Shown here piece by piece: positions 33,803-44,864 of a DNA stretch of 64,000 nucleotides (the first letter of the stretch is position 1; each line of letters begins with the position of its first letter). Under the pieces are notes generated by a model. It was not told where the DNA came from. It saw only the letters and a program-made list of their open reading frames with translations, and made no database searches. This DNA comes from Sporothrix humicola. Lineage: Eukaryota > Ascomycota > Sordariomycetes > Ophiostomatales > Ophiostomataceae. Location of the stretch: contig WNYE01000016.1 in assembly GCA_021396245.1 (NCBI GenBank), positions 407,162 to 471,161 on the forward strand. The letters are read 5' to 3'. Both the position numbers and the translations under genes were made by a program.

Positions 33803-34982
33803 GGGTGATGTGACCGGCCATCCTACCTCCTTATTTTTATCACCTTTCCATTCTCCTACTCTCTCACCTCTATACCCACCTCTCTTCTCTTCTTATTTGG
33901 TCATTCCGGCGACGTATTCCCATTTTCCAGTCACCGTTTTTATTTTCTCTTTTGTTACTTCCGTTTCTCTATTATTTTTATTATTACCTTTTTTCTTTAC
34001 CTTTTCTTTCTGTCTTCTCTTTTTCCTTGGACGGGATGGGGCGTAACGGGGTGTTTTATGTCTCTTTTGTGTTTTTGCTAATTTGATGTGGTCCTTTGCC
34101 CTCCCCCCTTTCGAATCCCCCCCCTTCTTTGAAAAACAAATGGCGTTGTGGCTGATTATGAAAACATCTTCTTGTCTCCGGTGTATATAAAGTATACACG
34201 GACGACTCGAGAAAACGTGGGTTTTTGTTTTTCGTGGGAATCTTGGACTTTTTTTTTTCTTCGGGTTATTGTTTTGTTTCTTTTGTGTTCCTTTTTTGGG
34301 GGAGGAAACAACCAAAAAGGGGGAAAAAGGGAAAAGGGGGGGGGGAAACAAAACTGGGTTTCTATTGTTTTCTCTTTTATTCTTATCGGGCAACAAATGG
34401 GATATGTCTACCTTTTTTCTTTTCTCTTTTTCATCTCTTGTTCTCCTTTTTCTTCTTTATTAGTTCTTTCTCATTCCTAGTTATGTATGTATGTATGTGC
34501 GCGGGAAATGGAAATTCTATCTTGCTGAGCGGGGTGTGAGGGCAACGATTCTGCTTGTTCCTCCCTCGTATACTACCTACCAATCTTCACTGTCCCATAT
34601 GCATCAAGTGTCTACGAGTATCGATATGTGTATCTACGACCTCTCTATAGGCCCATGCTTTACGAAGATTCACTCTGCATAGATAATGTCACAGCATCGT
34701 TGGGTTGTCTTTGACCAGATCTGTGTTGCTATCATTGTAGATAATTCCATATCTATATCTGTCCATATCTGACCGTAGTACGTGGCCCGCGCTTGTAAAT
34801 CCATAAACGCTGCAATATCCGTAACGCCTTTTCACTCAATAGAGTAGATGACCCTCTCGCCAGAGGTATAAAACAAAATACAAGTGATTCTCCTCGCTCC
34901 TTTCTCCTCGCTCCGCTCGTCTTCTTCCTCGCCTTTCGTCCTCGCTTCTCTCGCTTGCTCGCTGGCTCGCTCACTCGCATCC
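33803..34982. other. Convergent intergenic region, SET3 and ALG7 3' ends
   Basis: Nearly 1.2 kb of T-rich and TC-rich sequence. G-rich and A-rich runs lie near 34300-34350, with a short TATG repeat at 34483-34497. No gene is seen. Confidence 0.55.
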
Positions 34983-36509
34983 CTAATACCTCACACCGCC
35001 CAGGTTGTCCTCCTTAAAGATCAACAGGGCCAGGCGGTGGCGCACAAACAGGCCAAACAGACCAACGCAGGCCTGCATCGCCAGCACCTCGAGGGCCAGG
35101 CGGTCCTCCCGCAGGGGACCGCGCCACACCAGCCACAGGTTGAGGAGGGTCATGTTGGTGGTCTCTTTAATAATGGCGGGATCCTTTGGATCTGTCGTCA
35201 AGCGCAAGAGGCGTAAACGCGCCAGCAAGCGCAAAGCCCAGGCGATGGGTGCTTTTGGCTGGCGGTCCGGGAGCCATTCGGTGACAGAGGGCTCGAGCAG
35301 GCCGGTGCGAGCGTTGAAGCGCGGCATGCGGTGGCGGGGACAGGGGACGAGGCCGAAGATCTGGGGGGCGGAATAGACGAAATTGGCAATCTGGGGGATG
35401 AGGAGAAGAATCAAGGTCTTGGAGAAGTGGCCCAGAATGGAGACGACGACAAAGACCATGCCGGCAAAGTAGCAGTAGGTGTCACCAACAAAGACGCGGG
35501 CGGGGTACCAGTTGTGGGCGAGCAGGGCGAAAGAGACTCCAAGGAAGGGCAGGAGGAAGTAGAGGGAGAAGAGGTGGGAGTCGGTGGCGGGGTGCGGGTA
35601 GGGGCCGGCCAAAAGGTACAGAGCGTCGTTGAACACAAGGAGGGCCGCCACGACAATGGACTGCGCCACCTCGATGCCGTTGATGCCGGCCAGGATGTTG
35701 ATGCTGTTGGGCGAGAAGATGGCGACGGCGGTCATATAAAGATAGTAGAGCGGGCCCAGGTGGACGAGCTCGCCCAGGTACGGCTGGAGGGGCGTGGGGA
35801 CGACGACGGACGTGACGCCGAAATCGACAAAGTAGACGACCAGCAGCGGGATGGCGGCAAAGGCGGGGATCACAAACTTGTGCCGCCAGCGAATGTCAAA
35901 TAGGTCGTCGCCGATGCCGAGGAGTGTGATGCTTTGCAGCGAAATGATGGCGGACAGAAACGACGCCAGCTTCGAGTGCGGGAAGCGGTGGAGGAGGCGG
36001 CCCTGCTCAACGTGCTCGACTGGGAGGACGACGTCGCGGTTGCCGCCGCCGCTCGTCGCCGCCACAATGTCTTTGTAAAAGGGCATCGGAATAAAAATAA
36101 TGACCACCAACAGGTACACGACAGCGCACACGGCACCCATGCATTCGGGCAGGGTCCGCCGCTGGATCTTGTTGAGGTCGGCGCCCTTGATGTTGGCGCG
36201 CACAAACGACGGGCCCAGCCAGCGGATCATGGCGTACGAGGCCGCGAATGCGATGCCGCTGAGGGCCAGCGAGGCCGTGAGGGGCGCGCCGTCGTCGCGT
36301 CGTACCGTGTTGCCCAGGACTGTGGCGCAGGCGACCGTCAGAGCGAGCAGGCTGTATGTTTCGCTGTTGGAGAGGGCGCTCGGAATGCCGGCGGCGAGAT
36401 CTTTGGGTTTGGACGGTGGTGATGGCGGCCGTGCCCGCGCCGGCGCGGGTGGTGGTGTGTGGGCGTGGCCATTGGGCGACGCGGCGCGCGTCGACGAGGC
36501 CGAGGTCAT
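34983..36509 (-). CDS. ALG7: UDP-GlcNAc:dolichyl-phosphate GlcNAc-1-phosphotransferase
   Basis: First step of N-glycan assembly at the ER membrane: transfer of GlcNAc-1-phosphate to dolichyl phosphate, the step blocked by tunicamycin. It is 508 aa from ATG 36509 (MTSASSTRAASPNG), single exon. About ten membrane segments are visible. Conserved family blocks are GADLNKIQRRTLPECMG, ITLLGIGDDLFDIRWRHK, SPNSINILAGINGIE, RVFVGDTYCYFAGM and the CPRHRMPRFN loop. The frame stays open 462 bases further upstream to 36971, but that stretch is His/Ser/Arg-rich and looks like leader. The chosen ATG has a CACA context and is followed by a normal short cytosolic N-terminus. Confidence 0.95.
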   Translation of the reverse strand: MTSASSTRAASPNGHAHTPPPAPARARPPSPPSKPKDLAAGIPSALSNSETYSLLALTVACATVLGNTVRRDDGAPLTASLALSGIAFAASYAMIRWLGPSFVRANIKGADLNKIQRRTLPECMGAVCAVVYLLVVIIFIPMPFYKDIVAATSGGGNRDVVLPVEHVEQGRLLHRFPHSKLASFLSAIISLQSITLLGIGDDLFDIRWRHKFVIPAFAAIPLLVVYFVDFGVTSVVVPTPLQPYLGELVHLGPLYYLYMTAVAIFSPNSINILAGINGIEVAQSIVVAALLVFNDALYLLAGPYPHPATDSHLFSLYFLLPFLGVSFALLAHNWYPARVFVGDTYCYFAGMVFVVVSILGHFSKTLILLLIPQIANFVYSAPQIFGLVPCPRHRMPRFNARTGLLEPSVTEWLPDRQPKAPIAWALRLLARLRLLRLTTDPKDPAIIKETTNMTLLNLWLVWRGPLREDRLALEVLAMQACVGLFGLFVRHRLALLIFKEDNLGGVRY

Positions 36510-39307
36510 TGTGAGGGCGGGAGGTGATTCGAAAGTGAAAGGAGAAAGGGGAAAAGAGGGAATGTCGGAGTTCGAAAGTCGACGTCGACGATGGGGCGGG
36601 CCGGGTCTTGGCAACGCTTGATCAGAGCTCGAGATCAGATGGTGGCCGTGGCCATAGGAATGAGGGATGGTTGAGGTATCGTTGTCGCGATTGACAGATA
36701 GATGGAAAGCTCGATGTGGTTGTCGATGGATGCTGGGTTCGAGTTCGAGCTTGGTTTGAAAAAGAGGTCGAGGGGTTGTTTCGGGAAGCAGGTGTCTCGA
36801 ATAGGAAATGGCAGAAAATGAGTGTGGTCGACAGCTTGTTGCTTCCTTTTTTGTCTTTTGTGTTGTTACTTTTTTGGTTATTTTTTCGTAGGTAGCGGTG
36901 GTGTGTCTTGACAAAAGTGGCAAGAATGCGTTTAGCTGTCTGTCCTCTGTACTGTGACGTGGCGTTAACACATGCGCGTATGCGACTGCGTAATTGCGTA
37001 CAGCACAGGGTAATTATCACTATCTTATCGTAAATTACTGCTGACTTAGCAAATTGGGTGTTCTTTTGCGCCCACGCTTTTGGGTCCCTGTTAGCCTCTG
37101 TTTTATGCTTAGGCTTGCCGGGTCTTGGGCGTCTCGTGGCGCGCTACTGTTTTGTGTCAAAAAGCAAAATGGCGAAATATGCAGAGTCGGTATATATCCA
37201 TATTGTCGACGGCTGTGATTGGATAGTCGACTTTTGATTTTGCTCTTTTGAGTGCTCTTCTTTCATAACCAACAGACATCGCGGGAAGGTGTGCCGCAAG
37301 GGGTGCTCTTGCCGTCTCAATGACCCGTCCATTGAGAAGAGCGCAATTTGAATGTGAAGAATGGGAATTCGAAGAGGCTCTGCAATTTACGACACAGGGT
37401 TGGTTTCTTCATCTCTCCACATGCTCTCTTCGTCGGAGAAACATCCGTCTCAGTGTCCACTCTGCAGTCTCCAATTTCCGGGTTTGCACCGCTTTCTACG
37501 ACGTATTGACTGCAAATCTGCACTTTATTTTATGCTCGGTGAGTGCCGAGTATATGCAGAAGCTCAGGGTGAAATGAGGGATACTTGATGGAAGCTAAAG
37601 GCCATCATCCTTTTCTTTCAAGGTGCGTGCGGATGGCAGCCTCTTCGGATAGGTTTGGCCCTGTCCTGGTCGGCTTCGGAGCCAAAGTAATGGCTACGCC
37701 GAGCGCGGGTGACAGACGCAGGGCGAGCCAGGGTCGTACTTTCTCTACTTTTCTGTACCCAGAATCTGCAGTTGAAGCTCCGTCCTTGCATCTGCAGGCT
37801 GCCTGCCGTTTTTGTGCTGTTCCCTTGTTTCGTGGGGGTTGTTTCCGTTTCCTGATTCCCTCCACCGCTCCCAATGCTCCCACTGCTTCCTTCCCAAACT
37901 GTTGATCCGTGACTGCCTTCCGTCTTGTGGCTTTCACATTTGGTCTTTCCGTCTTTCTCTCTTTTCGTCTGTACCACTCACAAGCCGTCTGTTCCGAAAG
38001 CGGCAACTACAACTGGAAGTGAAGGAGTACGAGTATCCAGTCCTATCCAAGATCACCACCTTCTTCGCAGATCTCATCCATGTGGCCGGGCATTTGTTGA
38101 GACACCTCGTGGGCGACAACTAAACACAATGAGAAAAACAACAACAGAGAACTCTAGCCGACCAACGCAGGTTTTGGAATCATCACAGCCCGTGATCGAC
38201 GTCGGCCAGCTCCTCAAAACCAACGCTGCAACGGTGAGGGTTGGAATAATACGGCTCACGGCAAGGCAAGTCCTCGTTTGCTTGCTTGCACAACTGCCCT
38301 TTTTTCCACACGCGGAGAGGCAAGCCTATTCACATCCGGGGACCCAGTGCTTGTTTGCCTTTGTTGCGGACATAGTGTGGAATTAGCGCCCACACCCAGC
38401 TCCTGCCTGCTCGACCATTCCCCTCCTTTTGCACCTTCCTTGTGTGGGTTTACACGGGCTGACGGGGTTGCAGCCACACTAGACAAGCTGGGGTCAATTC
38501 TGTGGGAAGAAAAACAAACCGACAGGGGGAGGTGATGGCGTGCGTTCTTTGGTCTTTGGCCGTTTTTTTCTTTTCACTTTTATTTCTCCAACTCTTTGCT
38601 CTGATGCGCAGGCGGTGCCGGCAAGACGGCACCCAATTGCCGAGCAGCCAGCCAAAATACGCAAAGGAAGGAGGCAGTGAAATAATCGTCGTAAACTTAT
38701 TTGAATAAAGGAATAAAAAAGTGGAAGTTGCGATGGAGAACATGAGCAGGTCGTTCTTTCCGAGTTTGTTCTTTCCCATTCCGATTCCCTGAGTCAAGAG
38801 TCTCCTGACGTCTCTCTTCCCTTTTCTATTTTCTGCCATCTCGTCCCTTCTCGTCTCTCCCCTCTTCACTTTTTTTCATTGTTTACTCTCTCACTTTCAC
38901 ACCCATCTCACTCTTCGTGAAGCCGAAAAATAAGCGAGCCGAGGGCAAAGAAAAGAAAAGAAAACAAAACTTGGGCCAACAACAAGAAACAGCCTAGCCC
39001 ATCCAAAGAGGACCCCAGCGCGCGGACCATTGTCCGATGCGGTTGCATGCAACGAAAAGAAGAAAAGGATCGTCCCGAGCAAAGGAAATCACAGACCCTG
39101 CCAGGCCTGCCTCTGTCATAACTTTGCAGGGTGACCTTGTTGAGTGCGCCTTTCGAGTGTGCAGGTGGCCCCCACTGCGAGTGCACATCAACCTGAAGGT
39201 CCTCCTTTAAAGGCTCTTCCTCCCACTTCTTTTTTTTGTTTTTTGTCTCTCGCTTGACCTGTACCTTTCTTTTTGCCAAGCAAGTTGAGCCTCAAGTCCT
39301 TGACAAG
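36510..39307. other. Divergent intergenic region, ALG7 / DHA1 transporter
   Basis: About 2.8 kb of spacer and leaders. Only short ORFs of irregular composition occur (for example 37585-37905 and 37925-38386). I see no RNA gene and no repeat. Confidence 0.5.
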
Positions 39308-41474
39308 ATGGCACACGACGAAGAGAAAGCATCACTAGATGCTCAGGCCCCTGGCACATCAACAACAGTGCCAACGGCGACAACAACAACAACACCTGCT
39401 GCTGCTGCGACAGCCCCGTCCACAACAGCCCCAACAGTCTCGACACTGACCGACAAGTCTGCCGACAACAAGGAGACCAAGGCCGAGGACGCTGGCGCAA
39501 GCAATGCCACGACGGATGACGACGACGCTACCGACGATGACGACGAGCAAGACATTGCAGATGCCGGCCCGTACGAGGTCGTCGAGATCGAGCAGGTCGA
39601 CGACGCCGGTCTGTCGGCCGCCGAAAAGGGCGTCGCCGGCATTGTCGACGCTGACGAGGCCCGCCTCGACCACAACGAGGTGGTGCACCACCAGGGCGGC
39701 TCCCGTATTTCTGCGACACTGTCGAGGATCGCCAGCAATGCCAGCTCGGCTGTCCGCCGGACGACCTCCCGCAAACCGAAACCGGCTGGCGGCGTGACGG
39801 CCGCGCCCGTCCCGCTCATGGACCTGGATAAAGGCATCGTCGGCTGGGACTCGCCCGACGACCCGGCCTACCCGCTCAACTTTGCGCCGCGCCGCAAGTG
39901 GCTCGTCCTCATCTTCTTGGCGTCCATGACGCTGATGACGCCCTTTGCGTCGTCGATCTTGGCGCCGGGCATCAACTATATGGACGCCGACTTTAACAAC
40001 GACAACGTGACGGTTGGCTCGCTGGCCGTCAGCATCTATCTCTTGGGCTATGCCGTGGGCCCTTTAAGTGCGTCCATTCTTCGCTTTCCACCGTATTATT
40101 TTTTCTGCTAACCGTGGCTGTAGTGCTCGCGGGAATGTCCGAGCTGTACGGCCGGCACATTGTGCTCTCCCTCTCCAACACGTTCTTCTGTGCCTGGCAG
40201 ATTGGCTGTGCACTGGCGCCATCGCTCGACAGCCTGATTGTGTTCCGTGTTTTGGCCGGTATTGGCGGCAGCGCGTGCATGAGTCTGGGCGGAGCCGTCA
40301 TTGGCGATCTTGTAAGTGAAGCCGGCGTTGGAGAGAAATGAGGGAATGAGGAAACCTTGGTTGTTCGTGAGCTGACAGCATAGTTCCCTATCGAGGAGAG
40401 AGGCCTGGCCCTGTCCATCTGGACCCTTGGTCCCCTGTAAGCTGACCTCCCCCTACCCCGGGTGTATGAACATACTGACTTCTGCCGTGTTTTAGGGTCG
40501 GCCCGTCGATTGGTCCTATTGCCGGTGCCTGGCTTGCCCAGACGATTGGCTGGCGCTGGGATTTCTGGATCGTCCTGATCCCGGGCGTCATTAACACCAT
40601 TGTCATTGCCGTCTTCAGCTCCGAAACTAGCCACCACGTCCTGATCCGCCGCAAAGTCAACCGCCTCGCCAAAGAACTCGGCCGCGACGACCTCCGCAGC
40701 TGCTACGAAAACCCGGACAAGCCGCGGCCGACAACGCGCCATGCCCTGCTGCAGGGCTTGATTCGGCCGCTCAAGATGCTCGCCCTGTCGCCCGTGCTGC
40801 TCGTCATCTCGCTGTACACGGCCTTTGCGTACGGCGTACTGTACCTGCTGTTCAACACGATCCCTATGGTCTTCCAGGAGGGCTACCACTGGAGCATCGG
40901 CATCACGGGTCTCGTGTATATCCCGCTGGGTCTCGGATACTGTGCAGGTCTGGTCGTGTTTGCGCTCATGTCGGACGGCACGGTGATTCGGCTCACAAAG
41001 AAGAACGGCGGCGTGTACGAGCCCGAGATGCGCTTGATCGACTGCATCTACTTTGCCTGTTGCCTGCCCATTACCTTTTTCTGGTACGGCTGGGCGGCGG
41101 ATAAGAGAGTTCACGTAGGTTTTTGTCTCTTTATACTCATCTTTTTGCTACGCATGCTGACAGTTTAGTGGATCGTGCCGGTCTTGGGCTTGTTCCCGTA
41201 TGGTTTCGCCGTCATTGGCGTCTGGCAGCCCTCGCAGGCCTACGTTATCGACGCCTATGGCCACTATGCGGCTAGCGCGACGGCAGCGTTCACCGTGTTC
41301 CGATCGGTTGTGGCCGCGTTCCTGCCGCTGGCGGGGCCAACCATGTATGCGACGCTGGGCGTGGGCTGGGGCAACAGCCTGCTGGGCTTTATCTGCATTG
41401 CCCTGATCCCGGCACCGCTGCTGATTTACCGCTTCGGCGGCAAGCTGCGGAAGCGCTTCCCGTTGGATTTGTAG
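39308..41474 (+). CDS. MFS transporter, DHA1 drug/polyamine antiporter type
   Basis: Proton antiporter of the major facilitator superfamily, related to Tpo1/Flr1-type multidrug and polyamine exporters of the plasma membrane. There are five exons: 39308-40067, 40124-40311, 40384-40436, 40496-41114 and 41169-41474, giving 641 aa. Junctions restore AVGPL-MLAGMSELYGRH, VIGDL-FPIEERGLAL and TLGPL-VGPSIGPIAGAW, which are the DHA1 signatures in helices 2-5. The first 185 residues are hydrophilic, with Thr/Ala repeats and an acidic cluster (DDDDATDDDDEQD). The family motif WDSPDDPAYPLNFAPRRKW then comes just before helix 1. About twelve hydrophobic segments follow. The long acidic N-terminus is a typical place for phosphorylation control. 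The substrate is not predictable. Confidence 0.92.
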
Positions 41475-41873
41475 GCGGTGATGATAGCGTGAGGGAGTGG
41501 TGATAAGACGAAGTGATAAGCATCTAGAAGTCTAGATAAGAGGGCAGAGGGCCCTTTATTTTCATTTATTGGCTATTTAGGTTCTTGGTTACTGGATCAT
41601 TAGATACATGGTGTTGGATTGCTCATTTCGTTTTTCATACTTGGTTATTTGGATCTTCTTTCTCTTTCATAGCGAGCGGTGCATTGCAAGACGGGCACAT
41701 CATCATACATTGGAAAAGCAAATAAACATTGGATAATTGAAACACTGGGAGCATTTGATTTTGAACAAATAAACAAAAACTTGGAAATTAACTGGATGCC
41801 GCTAGGTCTTTTGTACATGTCTATCGTGTATATACCTCCACCACCCTTCATCTATCTTCTTCTCAGACGACCC
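41475..41873. other. Convergent intergenic region
   Basis: 399 AT-rich bases between the 3' ends of the DHA1 transporter and the flavocytochrome gene. No gene is seen. Confidence 0.6.
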
Positions 41874-43412
41874 CTACAGCTTGCTCCCGCGCTGGGCAGG
41901 GACCTGCAGCGGGTCGTACACGTTCTGCGACAGCACGTCGTCCGGCACGCCGTTGGGGTGGCTCGTCAGCGAGCGCGTATCGACCAGCTCGGGGCCCAGA
42001 TCGTCAATCGTGCGCGCGCCGACCAGGCGCATGTCCATCTCGAGCTCATCCTTGAGCAGCTGCATGGCGCGGTCGACGCCGGCGACGCCATAAGCGGACA
42101 TGGCGTACAAAAACGGGCGGCCGATGCCGACGCCCTTGGCGCCGAGGCACAGGGCTTTCAAAATGTCGGTGGCGCGGCGCAGGCCGCCGTCAATATAGAC
42201 CTCGATGCGGCGGTCGAGGCCGCGAGCCTTGAGGACGGGCATGGTCTCGGCCAAAACCTCGAGGGCGGAGCGGGCAAAGTCGAGCTGGCGGCCGCCGTGG
42301 TTGGAGAGGACGACGCCGTCCACCAGGCCCGTCTCGGCGGCGCGGACGACGTCCTCGACGCGCTGGACGCCCTTGAGGATGATGGGCAGTTTTGTGACGG
42401 ACCGGAACCAGGGGAGGTCGTCCCAGCAGAGGCTGGGGTCGATAAAGGACGAAATGGCGCGGGCGGCGCCCTGGGACGTGTCGGAGGCCAGGCCCTCCTT
42501 CTTCTGGACGGACGAGCCGCCATCACCCAAAGCGGTGGCCTTGGCGCGCATGTCCTTTTCGCGGCGGCCGAGCTGGGGCGCGTCGACCGTGATAAAGAGC
42601 GCGCGGCAGCCGCGGGCCTCGGCGTGCTGGATGATCTTGCGGGTGATTTCGCGGTCCTTGTTGACGTACAGCTGGAGCCACTGGTACGGGTTGCCGGGGC
42701 CCTCGGCGGCGTCCATGATCTCGTCAAACGAGCACGAGGCGAGCGTCGGGATCATCTGCACGACCTGGTGCTTGGCGGCGGCTTTGGTCAAACAAGTCTC
42801 GCCGTCGGGGTGTCCGAGCTTGCCGAGGGCGGTGGCCGTTACATAGAACGGGGCGGCGACGCGGGCGCCAAACATGCGAGTACTCAAATCGACACGCTCC
42901 ACGTCCACAAGAATTCTCGGGCGGAACCACACCCTCTGGAACGCGGCCCGGTTCTCGCGCACGGAAATCTCGTCGTCGGCAGCGCTCGAGTAGTACGCCC
43001 AGGCGCCGCGCTTCATGACACGGCGGGCCACCGCCTCAAAGTCCAGCAGGTTGTAGCACGAGTCGACCGGCGGCATGTTGCGGCGCGCCTCGGCCACGGC
43101 CTTGTCTTCCGCGGCCTCGGCCTCCTCCTCGGGCGTGCGCTTGCGGTTCTTGTCGGCGGCCTCGACGGCGGCCATGTCGGCAACGGGGCCCAGGTGCTTG
43201 GACTTGTCGAGGTACTTGTCCAGGGTGTCGGGCGGGTGCACGGGGTCAAAGGCGGCGGTGGCGTCGCGGCCTGCATACTTTAGGATGATCTTGGTGCCGC
43301 CGGGGTGCTCTGGCAGAAACTCGGTGACATCGTAGACGTTGCCGCGGACAATGACCCAGCACGAGTCGGAGCTGGCGTGCTTGCCGATTTCTTCTGCGGA
43401 GAGGCCGCCCAT
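41874..43412 (-). CDS. Cytochrome b5-FMN alpha-hydroxyacid dehydrogenase (flavocytochrome b2-like) with peroxisomal signal
   Basis: Two-domain oxidoreductase of the L-lactate dehydrogenase (cytochrome b2) family, oxidising an L-2-hydroxyacid through FMN and b5 haem. It is 512 aa, single exon. The cytochrome b5 domain (1-80) has haem ligands in FLPEHPGGTK and DPVHPPDT. After an acidic, charged linker the FMN barrel starts near residue 115. Visible active-site parts are AYYSSAADDE (Tyr), WLQLYVNKDR, and SNHGGRQLD with the base His372. The b5 domain begins directly at the start, with no mitochondrial presequence as in yeast Cyb2. The C-terminus is QRGSKL, a canonical type 1 peroxisomal targeting signal. 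A peroxisomal glycolate- or lactate-oxidising role is therefore likely. The choice of substrate is inference. Confidence 0.92.
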   Translation of the reverse strand: MGGLSAEEIGKHASSDSCWVIVRGNVYDVTEFLPEHPGGTKIILKYAGRDATAAFDPVHPPDTLDKYLDKSKHLGPVADMAAVEAADKNRKRTPEEEAEAAEDKAVAEARRNMPPVDSCYNLLDFEAVARRVMKRGAWAYYSSAADDEISVRENRAAFQRVWFRPRILVDVERVDLSTRMFGARVAAPFYVTATALGKLGHPDGETCLTKAAAKHQVVQMIPTLASCSFDEIMDAAEGPGNPYQWLQLYVNKDREITRKIIQHAEARGCRALFITVDAPQLGRREKDMRAKATALGDGGSSVQKKEGLASDTSQGAARAISSFIDPSLCWDDLPWFRSVTKLPIILKGVQRVEDVVRAAETGLVDGVVLSNHGGRQLDFARSALEVLAETMPVLKARGLDRRIEVYIDGGLRRATDILKALCLGAKGVGIGRPFLYAMSAYGVAGVDRAMQLLKDELEMDMRLVGARTIDDLGPELVDTRSLTSHPNGVPDDVLSQNVYDPLQVPAQRGSKL

Positions 43413-44855
43413 TGTGTGAGATGTGAGTGAAGAGAAAGCGAGCGAAGCGAGGAAAGAAAGAAAGGCGAGTGAAGCGAAGAACGAAAGAAACGAGTTCCGG
43501 ACAGAAGTCGGCGAGTTGCGAATGCCGCAATTGGTGACGTCGACGAAGTTGAGATGAGATGTTGTACAGGACGGGGAGAACAGAAATAAAAAATAATGAA
43601 GAGAAGGACTAGAAAACGAAGGTCCAAAGAAAGAAGAATGGGAATGTCAATCCATAAAAAACAATCGGGAAAAGGCCGCCTCCAATCGTCACCTCTTTAT
43701 TTGGGATCTGTGGGGAGACTGGTGGTGTCTTTCTTTTGCGCTGGTCCGACGGCCATAACGAGGATTTTACTGTCAAGCACCAGCAGAGCCTGCCTCGCCT
43801 GCCCTCACCTGCTCCTCAGTCGCCCCGGCTAGTTTTTTTGCGGGGAATGGATACTTACCCCAAAAACAACTGGGGCCAACCTGGGCCTGGAGGCGGTCGA
43901 TTGGGCCTCGCCTCGCATGCCCTCGCCTGTAAATTCCACGCTTTGGACCAGCCAGACCGCTGCCATTGATAAAAAGACGCTCCGCTGGGTCGCTGTGATA
44001 GACGCTAAACCCGAAATGGAAACATTGCCTTATTCGTGCAAGAGCGACACTGACACCCACTGACAGAACAGTGAAAAGCCGTGCGCTACTGTCACTAACT
44101 GCCCTGTCGTCGACCTGTCACCGCCTACAAACACTGTGCTCGTGCTGTATTGCCCCGTAAATACAGCATGCATGCCACAAATTACGATGTCAGCGCGCGG
44201 TAAACCGCCGAGCCCTCCAGCCAAAGCTCGGACAATACGCCGGGAAATGATATTCCAGAACTGACCCCAGTCTTTTCCTGGGAGAACACGAAAGGCCTAA
44301 AAGAACCCCAGATTTGTGGCTAGCATGATATAATTCAAAAAGACGTGCTCAATTTTAGAAAGGCTGTTTTACTGTACTGAGTAAAAGTTACAAGGATTTT
44401 GGGAAGGCTGAGAAACGAATACCTGATTAGGAAATATGGACAAAAGAAGAGATAGTAAGGGGTGAAATTTACTCGTTGAAGTGTGAGAAAGATAGGCAAG
44501 AATTCGAGGCTACGCAAAAAAGGAGGCAAATGATAGCACACCGCAAGACACCGAAACTGAGAAACCGAGGGAATAAAAGGCAAGAAGGAAGACAAGAAAA
44601 GAGACAATAAACGAAACTGCTTGAATTAACGGGGTATAAAATATATATAGCATAAATAAGGCGTATGTGAGTATCCAAAAGGAGGAAAAAAAAAAAAAAA
44701 AAAAAAAAGAAAACAAAAGAGATCTATGGTGACATAAGAACGAGGCCGTGGATGCACACAAAATATCCAACATATTCCCCTAACAAAACAGTGACAACGA
44801 AAACACCGAGACAGACACCGAGACCGTGCCGATTCGAGCTCACCGACTCACCGAC
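43413..44855. other. Intergenic, flavocytochrome promoter and SH3 gene 3' end
   Basis: About 1.4 kb. GCGA-rich leader sequence adjoins the flavocytochrome start (43430-43500). A purine-rich, AT-rich stretch runs from 44330 and includes a 23-base A run at 44686-44708. No gene is supported. Confidence 0.5.
44686..44708. repeat. Poly(A) tract of 23 bases
   Basis: Uninterrupted run of 23 A on the plus strand, downstream of the SH3 gene on its minus strand (where it reads as poly-T). It could be a length-variable site or the tail scar of an old retroposed copy. No coding remnant was found beside it. Confidence 0.8.
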
Positions 44856-44864
44856 TCACCGACT
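44841..44864. repeat. 8-bp tandem repeat (CACCGACT)x3 across a stop codon
   Basis: Three perfect copies of CACCGACT at 44841-44864. The minus-strand stop codon TGA of the SH3 gene (44858-44856) lies inside the array. Confidence 0.75.

Noticed and set aside
36510..36971. N-terminal extension of ALG7
   Set aside because: The open frame is leader-like (His, Ser, Arg, Thr) and the family protein starts normally at 36509.
41679..43283. 534-codon plus-strand ORF antisense to the flavocytochrome
   Set aside because: Same codon-bias artefact; the minus strand has all catalytic motifs.
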